From NCBI GenBank assembly GCA_963711005.1, contig CAVQCJ010000003.1:124001-188000 (forward strand): a stretch of 64,000 bases of DNA, written 5' to 3'. Below are positions 58,346 through 64,000 of this stretch, piece after piece. Under the pieces are notes generated by a model. That model did not search any database and had not been told where the DNA came from. It worked only from the letters and a program-made list of their open reading frames with translations. Origin of the DNA: CAVQCJ01 sp963711005. Lineage in GTDB: Bacteria; Actinomycetota; Actinomycetes; Prado026. The translations under genes were made by a program, and so were the position numbers. Position 1 is the stretch's first letter; each line of letters begins with the position of its first letter.

Positions 58346-58987
58346 GTGTCCGATCAGTTCACCCTCGTCCGTTCTGAGCCGTTCGACCGGTTCTCCGGGG
58401 GCGTACCTGGCCGCGGCCGGGTTCTTGGCCCGCTACTTCGGACGGACCCGGGATGCCCACGCCGCGGACCTGCGCACCTACCTGGCCTGGTGCACCGGCG
58501 AGCCGAACGTGGCCACCGCACCCTGCACATCATCGGCAAGGGCGGCAAGCCCGCCCTCATCCCGCTGCCGCCACCGGTGGCCCGAGCCTTGGACCTGGCC
58601 GCCGACCAGCGCAGCACCGGACCCCTGCTACTGACCCGGACCGGGGCCCGGATGGACCGCTACGCGGCCTCCCGGATCGTGCACCGCCTGGCCAAGAAGG
58701 CCGGGATCGAGCACCGGGTCGGCTGCCACTCCTTGCGCCACTCCTCCATCACCGCCGCCCTGGACGCCGGCGTCACCCTGCGCGACGTCCAGATCGCCGC
58801 CCGGCATGCCGACCCCCGCACCACCACCCGGTATGACCGGGCCCGCGGCAACCTGGACCGGCACGCCAACTCCATCGTCGCCGCCTTCATCGCCGGAGCC
58901 GCCTGGCAGCACGAGAACCGGCATTCGGTGCGCTCCTGTCCAGGGGCCTCGCGCGGCGCGTGTGCCCCATGTCGCAACGGGACTTAG
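58346..58987 (+). pseudogene. Tyrosine recombinase/integrase, frameshifted and internally deleted
   Basis: GTG start then DQFTLVRSEPFDRFSG. At about 58395 the core-binding domain continues in another frame (GAYLAAAGFLARYFGRTRDA, HAADLRTYLAWC), and at about 58510 the catalytic domain resumes in the first frame: LHIIGKGGKPALIPLPPPVA with the catalytic Lys, GLLL-like PLLLTRTGARMDR, CHSLRHSSIT (His-x-x-Arg), DVQIAARHADPRTTTRYDRA (His and nucleophile Tyr). The segment with the first catalytic Arg is missing, so about 100 residues are deleted. The gene is dead; it resembles actinobacterial XerC-like integrases. Confidence 0.85.
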
Positions 58988-59029
58988 GGCCCTTGGGAGC
59001 CGGGCGGCCGGTACGGAAGGGTTGCGCCT

Positions 59030-60343
59030 GTGACGACCTCCCATGTGGCCGATTCCGGCCCGGAACCCACTCAGACCGAAGCCGTAGCGCCGGCGCAGCA
59101 GAGCTCCAGGTGGCGGTCCGTCGTTGCCGTGGTGTGCGTCGTGCTGGCGGCGCTGCTCACGGTGCCGGCGGCGATCGCGTACTGGGGGCAGCGAACGATC
59201 AACGACACCCAGCGTTACGTCGCCACCGTCGGCCCCCTGGTGCACTCGCCCCAGGTCCAGGACGCCATCGCCACGAAGGTCATCGACACGATCCAGAAGC
59301 AGGTCGACGTCGAGGCGGTCCTCAACGACGTCTTCGCCGGGGTCATCACCGACCGGCCGCGTCTGCAGGAGCTGGTCGGCCCGATGGCGGGTGCCATCGA
59401 CGGGCTGATCGACAGCGAGGTCCGGCAGTTCGTGGCGTCGGACACCTTCGCGGACCTGTGGGTGACGGTCAACACCAAGGCGCAGGAGACAGTCGTGCGC
59501 CTGCTCAAGGGCGACAACAGCGGCGCAATCTCGCTCCAGGGCGACCAGGTCGTGCTCGACCTCGGTGACGTGATCGACCAGGTCAAGCAGCGGCTGGTGG
59601 CCCGCGGCCTAACCATCGTCCAGAACGTCCCCACCGCCTCCCTGGACAAGCAGATCGTCCTTCTCGACGCACCGCAGGTGAAGCAGCTCCGCACGATCTA
59701 CGCGTTCACCAACCCGGTCGCCACCTGGCTCATCTGGGTGGTCGTGCTGCTCTACCTCGCCGCGTTCATGCTCGCGCGCAGGCGCCCGCGGATGACGGTC
59801 ACGATCGGAGCGCTGCTCGCGGCGAACGCCCTCTTGGTCGCGCTCGTGCTGTCGATCGGTCGGCAGCTGTTCATCAACCAGCTGGCCGGCACGGTATTCG
59901 GCCCGGCCAGCTCGGTCTTCTATGACCAGCTGCTGTCCTACCTGGTGCGCGGCTGGCACGTGTTCCTCTGGCTGGGACTGGTGCTCGTCGCCACCGGCTG
60001 GTTCACCGGCTCGAACGCTCCCGGCACTGCCGCCCGCACCACGATCGCCCATGGTCTGGAGTCCGTCGGCGCGTCGATGTCCCACGGACCGGTGGGGGAG
60101 GCAGGGCGGCAGGTAGCAGCCAACGCACGCTGGCTGCGTCCGGTGGTGGGCGTGCTCGGCGCCGTCGTGCTGCTGTGGGGCAACGACGTCTCCCCAACCC
60201 GGCTGTTCTGGAGCGTGGTGCTTGTCGTCGTGCTGCTGTCCCTCGTCCAGGTCCTCGTGGGCGCGGCACCCACGACCCGGTCGTCGAGCCCGGCCCCTGG
60301 CCTCGACGGGCACGAGGCCACCCCGACCGCCACTCCCGCATGA
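59030..60343 (+). CDS. Large membrane protein with N-terminal external domain, unknown function
   Basis: 437 residues from GTG. A ~28-residue inside part, one helix (WRSVVAVVCVVLAALLTVPAAIAY), then ~170 external residues that are helical and charged (INDTQRYVATVGPLVHSPQVQ, DAIATKVIDTIQKQVDVEAVL), followed by about five helices from residue ~225 onward and a short tail. The external pattern LV-SPQVQDAIA-K--D-I--QVD is seen in actinobacterial integral membrane proteins of unknown role. Single gene; no regulator adjacent. Confidence 0.8.
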   Translation: MTTSHVADSGPEPTQTEAVAPAQQSSRWRSVVAVVCVVLAALLTVPAAIAYWGQRTINDTQRYVATVGPLVHSPQVQDAIATKVIDTIQKQVDVEAVLNDVFAGVITDRPRLQELVGPMAGAIDGLIDSEVRQFVASDTFADLWVTVNTKAQETVVRLLKGDNSGAISLQGDQVVLDLGDVIDQVKQRLVARGLTIVQNVPTASLDKQIVLLDAPQVKQLRTIYAFTNPVATWLIWVVVLLYLAAFMLARRRPRMTVTIGALLAANALLVALVLSIGRQLFINQLAGTVFGPASSVFYDQLLSYLVRGWHVFLWLGLVLVATGWFTGSNAPGTAARTTIAHGLESVGASMSHGPVGEAGRQVAANARWLRPVVGVLGAVVLLWGNDVSPTRLFWSVVLVVVLLSLVQVLVGAAPTTRSSSPAPGLDGHEATPTATPA

Positions 60344-60619
60344 CCCGGAGCGACACGGGCAGGACCTGCAGGCTCAGCACGAAAACCCAGCCAGGGAAGA
60401 GTAGAACCAGCCACTGTTCTCTTCCGACGCGGCGCACGCAGCAACGTCAGAGCAGTGCCGTCGTCTCGGTGTTCATCCTGCTTTGGCTGGTCCGGACGTT
60501 CGTCCTCTGATCCGCCCCCGAAGTGCCGCTATGTGCGGGACGGAGCCACCCGAGTCCCGGCCTTCGGTGCACGCTTTCGCATCCTGGGTCGGCGCTTGTA
60601 CCGGGTCGATCTCGTGGGC
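60344..60619. other. Intergenic stretch before the SRPBCC-TetR operon
   Basis: No supported gene. Minor frames on each strand contain short hydrophobic runs (for example near 60390-60437 and 60455-60505) but lack ribosome sites and continue into clear non-coding sequence. Confidence 0.5.
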
Positions 60620-60648
60620 TTGACATGTCTAAGGTGGTTAGTTATCGT
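60620..60648 (+). promoter_or_regulatory. Sigma-70-like promoter of the SRPBCC-TetR operon
   Basis: TTGACA (60620-60625), 17-bp spacer, TATCGT (60643-60648). This is a near-consensus -35 with a fair -10, rare in so GC-rich a genome, and about 40 bp ahead of the start codon. The operator at 60648-60670 covers the expected start of transcription. Confidence 0.7.
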
Positions 60649-60670
60649 CTGTCTACGATACTTAGACAGA
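60648..60670. promoter_or_regulatory. Palindromic operator TCTGTCTA-N7-TAGACAGA
   Basis: Perfect 8-bp arms around seven bases, overlapping the -10 region and transcription start of the operon. A further half-site TGTCTAAG lies at 60626-60633 between the -35 and -10, complementary to CTTAGACA in the palindrome. The natural binder is the TetR regulator encoded as second gene of the operon, giving self-repression. Confidence 0.72.
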
Positions 60671-60683
60671 ACGGGAGACAGCC

Positions 60684-61136
60684 ATGAAGCACATGGACAG
60701 CGAGATCATCATCAACGCCACCCCAGAGGAGGTCTGGACCGTGCTCGTCGACCTGGACCGCTACCAGGAGTGGAACCCGTACCTCGTCAAGGTGGTCGGG
60801 ACCGCGACCGAGGGCAGCCGGCTTACCGTGACCTTCTCCCCTCCGGGAAGCCGGGGCGCGACCCTCAAGGCGACCGTGACCGAGTCCCGCAGCGGGGAGG
60901 TCCTCGAATGGTGGGGCCACGTCGGCTTCCGCGGGATCTTCGACGGCCGCCACCGCTTCGAGCTGCGGCCCGACGCCGGCGGCACGCGGCTGACCCAGAG
61001 CGAAACGTTCACCGGGGTGCTGGTTCCGCTGATGGCCCGCAGCCTGGACCGTGGCACCGCCGCGGGCTTCGCGGTCATGAACGAGGCGCTCAAGGCCCGC
61101 GCCGAGCAGCAGCACGCCGTCAACAACCAGGGCTGA
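60684..61136 (+). CDS. SRPBCC-family (START/polyketide cyclase-like) protein
   Basis: 150 residues from an ATG with GGGAGA 7 nt upstream. Pattern: DSEIIINATPEEVWTVLVDLDRYQEWNPYLVKV, FSPPGSRGATLKATVTESRSGEVLEWWG, FDGRHRFELRPDAGGTRLTQSETFTGVL and a C-terminal helix MARSLDRGTAAGFAVMNEALKARAE, i.e. the helix-grip fold that holds a hydrophobic ligand. Many members are stress-induced carriers; the enzyme role is unknown. Its stop overlaps the start of the TetR gene (TGATG), and the operator upstream shows both are controlled together. Confidence 0.93.
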   Translation: MKHMDSEIIINATPEEVWTVLVDLDRYQEWNPYLVKVVGTATEGSRLTVTFSPPGSRGATLKATVTESRSGEVLEWWGHVGFRGIFDGRHRFELRPDAGGTRLTQSETFTGVLVPLMARSLDRGTAAGFAVMNEALKARAEQQHAVNNQG

Positions 61137-61756
61137 TGGCCCGCAAGCGAGGCATCGAGTCAGGGCAGGTGGTGGCGGCCGCGGCCGCGGTCGCCGATGC
61201 CGAAGGGCTAGCGGCGGTGACCCTGGCGCGGGTCGCCGCCGTCCTCGACGTGGCGTCACCATCCCTGTACAGCCACGTCGAGGGAGTGGCCGGACTCCGC
61301 AGGGCGCTTGCTCTGAGGGCAGCCGCCGGCCTCGCTGCCGCGTTGAGCACGGCGATCGAGGGCCGGGCCGGAGTCGATGCACTCCGAGCGCTGGCACAGG
61401 CGTACCGAGCCTTCGCAAATCAGCACCCGGGGCAGTACGCCGCCATCGACAGGACTCCGTCGCAGGCCGACGATGACGAGCTCTTCGCTGCGCTCGCCGC
61501 CCCCGTGCCGGCCATCACCAGCGTGCTGACAGGGCTCGCAGTTCCAGCATCCGATGCCGTTCCCGTCATCCGTACACTGCGCAGCGCCCTACACGGGTTC
61601 GTCCTGCTCGAAGCCTCCGGTGGGTTCGGCCTGACCGACGACGTCGACGAGTCCTTCGACGTCCTCGTCGACACCGTCATCGCAGGCATCACCGCCCGAG
61701 CCGCAGGGCGGGTCACGACACGTGCACGGCGAAGGTCGGCGCCACTGACTTCCTAG
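61136..61756 (+). CDS. TetR-family transcriptional regulator (WHG-type C-terminal domain)
   Basis: 206 residues. N-terminal HTH: ESGQVVAAAAAVADAEGLAAVT then LARVAAVLDVASPSLYSHVEG; the SPSLYSHV recognition helix is typical. The C-terminal part (AQAYRAFANQHPGQYAAI, TLRSALHGFVLLEASGGFGL) fits the TetR_C_33/WHG group. ATG overlaps the SRPBCC stop. The strong palindrome over the operon promoter is its probable operator, so an unknown ligand would relieve repression of both genes. Confidence 0.93.
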   Translation: MARKRGIESGQVVAAAAAVADAEGLAAVTLARVAAVLDVASPSLYSHVEGVAGLRRALALRAAAGLAAALSTAIEGRAGVDALRALAQAYRAFANQHPGQYAAIDRTPSQADDDELFAALAAPVPAITSVLTGLAVPASDAVPVIRTLRSALHGFVLLEASGGFGLTDDVDESFDVLVDTVIAGITARAAGRVTTRARRRSAPLTS

Positions 61757-61809
61757 GTGACCCGTCTCCTAGGCCTGGGGCTCCCGCCCAAGGGTCCTCC
61801 GACGTGCTG

Positions 61810-61965
61810 TCATGAGCGCGGCCCAGCCGGGCGGGGGTGGTCGCGATTCCGCTGATACCTCCGGTACAGAGCGAGGCCAGCGATGAGCGAGATCAGCGCC
61901 AGGCCAACGACGAGGATGGGCGTCCAGAAGGTGATCCAGCCGTCGACCGGTGCGGCTGGTTGCAG
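61810..61965 (-). CDS. Small membrane protein with no standard start codon, or its remnant
   Basis: The frame reads QPAAPVDGWITFWTPILVVG then LALISLIAGLALYRRYQRNR and ends DHPRPAGPRS before TGA: one convincing membrane helix with a basic cytoplasmic tail. Going upstream the first codons after an in-frame TGA are CTG CAA CCA GCC; there is no ATG, GTG or TTG ahead of the helix. Either a CTG start is used or a former ATG has mutated. Composition argues it is or was a real small gene. Confidence 0.4.
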   Translation of the reverse strand: MQPAAPVDGWITFWTPILVVGLALISLIAGLALYRRYQRNRDHPRPAGPRS

Positions 61966-62059
61966 TCAGGCGACCCCGGTGGGCAACCAGCGATGACGGC
62001 AGCGTGGAAGGCCGCGAAGGAAGGCTAGGCCGCAGCCACCCGCACTGACGTGCCGAGCT

Positions 62060-62280
62060 GTTCGCCCAGCCCAGCGCTTGATCCGGCATTGGGTGCGGCA
62101 AGGTGCCACCGAAGCTGTCGACGCGGGCCGAGCCATCGACACCGGCCACGGGCGCAAGAACGACCCGGCCGATGCGCACGCCGTCGCCGTGGTCGGACTG
62201 CGCACCCCTGGGTTTGCGGCGGTCGTGCCCGATGACCAGACGGTCGCGTTGCTGCTGGTGGTCGAGCCCTGGCCACCAAC
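62060..62280 (+). pseudogene. IS110-family transposase fragment
   Basis: Pieces of the DEDD domain: PPKLSTR in one frame, then AIDTGHGRKNDPADAHAVAV and VGLRTPGFAAVVPDDQTVAL in the next, with the family GHGRK-DP-DAH motif. No N-terminus, no Transposase_20 domain. The fragment differs from the full copy at 29868 (which has GRKTDAHDATAVA), so it came from another IS110 member. Confidence 0.8.
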
Positions 62281-62501
62281 CAGTGGTGCGACTCCCGCAG
62301 AACGACCGTGATCACATGCGTGGCTGCACAGGGTGCTGCACGGATCGCAGAAGGTGCGTAGTGGGCGGCGGACGGTCTCACAGCCCTCGCGACGTCGCAC
62401 GCCGAGGCGTCTGCACGTGTGCGCTGGTCAAGATCGACTTGCGGGCCGCTGGGGTGCTGCGACGCTGGGACGCACCACAACCGGGAGGGAAGGAACAGAA
62501 C

Positions 62502-63149
62502 GTGAAGCTTCCACGACGACTCGCAGCTCTCGTGGCCGCGGGGGCCACCATCACGGCGATCGGCGTCGGCACTGCTCCGGCAGCCGGCGCGTCGACATCA
62601 GCAACGGGAACGAAGCCTCTGGCAGCGGTTCTGCTCGCCGACAAGAACGGCTTCGACCACAACCCTTACGACTACGACATCGTGACCGCGGCAGTCCTCG
62701 CCGTGCTGAAGGCCAAGCCCGCATCCCCGGTGAAGATCCTCACCGACGGCGCCGTCCCGCTCACCGCGTTCCTGCCCAATGACCGCGCGTTCAAGCTGCT
62801 CGTGCACCAGCTCACAGGCAGGTGGGTCGCCGATGAGAAGGACGTGTTCGCTGCTGTCGCGGGGCTCGGCATCGACACGGTCGAGCAGGTCCTGCTCTAC
62901 CACGTGGTGGTGGGCGCCACCATCACGGCGGCGGACGCGGTGAAGGCGAACGGCGCTGTGCTGACGGCAGCTCAGGGCGGAACGCTGACCGTGCACGTGT
63001 ACCACTGGCGAAGCGGGCCGAGCGTGCGCATCTTTGACACGACGGTCGGGAACTGGGATCCACGGGTCGTGAGGTACGACATCAACGCAGGAAACCTGCA
63101 GATCGCGCATGGCATCAACCGCGTCTTGCTGCCCCGGTCTGCGTCCTAG
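62502..63149 (+). CDS. Secreted fasciclin-domain protein
   Basis: 215 residues from GTG with AAGGAA 8 nt upstream. Signal peptide (LPRRLAALVAAGATITAIGV ... AAGAS), then a fasciclin-like domain: FDHNPYDYDIVTAAVLAVLKA, LTAFLPNDRAFKLLVHQLTG, VEQVLLYHVVVGATITAADAV (the conserved YHVV-G H box) and a final NLQIAHGINRVLLP. Such domains mediate weak adhesion at the surface. A strong terminator lies just after the stop. An in-frame extension upstream (to 62103) runs through the IS110 fragment and is not part of the gene. Confidence 0.9.
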   Translation: MKLPRRLAALVAAGATITAIGVGTAPAAGASTSATGTKPLAAVLLADKNGFDHNPYDYDIVTAAVLAVLKAKPASPVKILTDGAVPLTAFLPNDRAFKLLVHQLTGRWVADEKDVFAAVAGLGIDTVEQVLLYHVVVGATITAADAVKANGAVLTAAQGGTLTVHVYHWRSGPSVRIFDTTVGNWDPRVVRYDINAGNLQIAHGINRVLLPRSAS

Positions 63150-63161
63150 GAGTCTTGTTGC

Positions 63162-63201
63162 GCGAGGTCGGGCATCCGTCACTGCGTATGCCCGACCTCG
63201 C
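63162..63201. terminator. Strong bidirectional stem-loop terminator
   Basis: Perfect 14-bp stem GCGAGGTCGGGCAT (63162-63175) / ATGCCCGACCTCGC (63188-63201) with a 12-nt loop, 12 bp after the fasciclin stop and upstream of the convergent DHFR-like gene end. Confidence 0.85.
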
Positions 63202-63395
63202 AAGCGACAGGCCGAACGTCCGCATCCAGTGAGTGTCACCCTCGTAGTCGGCCGACTTCGATCCGCCGGAAGCATCCGATGCCGTCGGTTGGGGGCAGCT
63301 CGCCGCCGCTAGTCAGCGCATCGGTTTCTAGGGCTGATCCGATCCGGCAGTATGCGTGTTCGGTCGAGCCGGCAGCCGGCCACCGGACGGAAGGC

Positions 63396-63959
63396 CTATT
63401 GTCGAGGGGAGAGGTCGAGTATCAGGCGCACCTGCTGGCCCGAGTGCCGCACCTCGCGCAGGGTCAGGCGGTTGGTGGTGATTCGACGGGGCAACAGCGG
63501 CGCGCCCGCGCCCAGGAACACCGGGCGCATCCCCAGCCAGATCTCATCGAGCAAGCCGGCGTCGTCGAACTGACCCACCAGGTCTCCGCCGCCAACGATC
63601 CAGATGTTCTTGCCGGGCAGGGCGGCTGCCATCTCGTCATAGACCGGGTGCACATCCCCCGAGACGACGCGGATATCCGCCGTCGGGATCAGCGGTGGTT
63701 CGCGGTGCGAGAAGACCCAACACGGGCGGTCGCCGTACCAGTCATGCCACTGCTGAGGATTCGACAGCAGGTCGTACTTCCCGAGCACCCACTCGTACGT
63801 CGTCGCCCCCATGACGAACGACCCAACGCCGCCGATGAACTCATGCCATTCACCGTCGTCCTCGCCTTTCGGGGCCTCTAAGAGCCAGTCAAGGGAATGG
63901 TTCACGTCCGCGATGAAGCCATCGAGGCTACATGCGGCGAAATACTGCACCCGGGTCAT
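63396..63959 (-). CDS. Dihydrofolate reductase-like (RibD C-terminal domain) protein
   Basis: 187 residues. Pattern TRVQYFAACSLDGFIADVNHSLDWLLE, then FVMGATTYEWVLGKYDL, WVFSHREPPLIP, ALPGKNIWIVGGGDLVGQFDDAGLLDEIWLGMRPVFLGAGAPLLPRR, i.e. the DHFR/RibD reductase fold with the NADPH-binding VGGG-LV element. These stand-alone proteins are not folate enzymes in most cases; substrate unknown. ATG 63959 is taken as start; an ATG eight codons upstream (63983) is possible, and neither has a clear ribosome site. The gene may continue the regulatory unit beyond the window edge at 64000. Confidence 0.88.
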   Translation of the reverse strand: MTRVQYFAACSLDGFIADVNHSLDWLLEAPKGEDDGEWHEFIGGVGSFVMGATTYEWVLGKYDLLSNPQQWHDWYGDRPCWVFSHREPPLIPTADIRVVSGDVHPVYDEMAAALPGKNIWIVGGGDLVGQFDDAGLLDEIWLGMRPVFLGAGAPLLPRRITTNRLTLREVRHSGQQVRLILDLSPRQ

Positions 63960-64000
63960 CCAACGAACGCTAGTCGAAACCATCCGTCCAAAGGCCTACT

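Noticed and set aside
60390..60505. Short hydrophobic frames on both strands before the SRPBCC operon
   Set aside because: No ribosome sites or conserved motifs, and the frames continue into low-quality sequence or overlap the preceding gene.
62103..62501. N-terminal extension of the fasciclin protein frame back to 62103
   Set aside because: It runs through the IS110 fragment, lacks a ribosome site, and would bury the signal peptide.
1..64000. CRISPR arrays, tRNA and rRNA genes
   Set aside because: No regularly spaced short repeats and no cloverleaf or rRNA-like sequences were seen.

Overview
The window is very GC-rich throughout, with dense GTG/ATG starts, strong wobble-position GC bias, SARP/LuxR-type giant regulators, SigE-type ECF sigma factors, an MptA/MptB-like mannosyltransferase and a DivIVA-motif protein. 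This points to a chromosomal segment of a mycelial or soil/rock-dwelling actinobacterium (Actinomycetota). I cannot name the genus. No rRNA, tRNA or CRISPR array was seen.

Layout. 0-3.1 kb: the tail of a red-type RuBisCO operon (end of cbbS, then cbbX) followed by a small membrane protein with conserved His, a Tat-exported Rieske protein, a 27-codon membrane peptide and another membrane protein, i.e. carbon fixation next to a putative electron-transfer module. 3.1-9 kb: a PadR/HAAS-domain pair with a 32-codon membrane peptide, then secreted proteins (Ig-repeat protein, phospholipase C/acid-phosphatase-like enzyme, unknown exoprotein). 9-28 kb: three very large NTPase regulators (SARP-ATPase-TPR-LuxR; nucleotide cyclase-ATPase-TPR; LuxR-HTH-first ATPase), a SigE-type sigma factor coupled to two tandem paralogous membrane-anchored proteins, an NlpC/P60 lipoprotein, a beta-propeller exoprotein and small VOC/GNAT/ICMT enzymes.

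28-45 kb: DsrE with a Cys-rich small protein, VOC and GNAT enzymes, a full IS110-family element, a six-repeat propeller-like protein, a cupin-cyclase fusion, SnoaL-like protein, an ATPase remnant, an epoxide hydrolase, a second sigma factor coupled to a membrane NHL-propeller protein carrying a frameshift, an AlkZ-like winged-helix protein and a vanadium haloperoxidase. 45-54 kb is an envelope region: a GT-C mannosyltransferase with an Ig-like exoprotein, a LolA-like protein plus ABC exporter, and, divergently, a two-component system with a FUSC-type transporter.

54-64 kb mixes intact genes (cupin/TetR divergent pair, DivIVA-motif membrane protein, ClC channel, large membrane protein, SRPBCC-TetR operon with a clear promoter/operator, fasciclin protein, DHFR-like reductase) with decayed mobile DNA: an IS30 fragment, a frameshifted tyrosine recombinase and an IS110 fragment. 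A 42-bp sequence at 44.55 kb recurs almost exactly at 58.28 kb, just upstream of the recombinase remnant. No single large novel system stands out; the best leads are that repeat pair, the two sigma-factor/ectodomain modules, the cupin-cyclase fusion, the repeat protein at 32.6-34.5 kb and the putative bridge RNA of the IS110 element.
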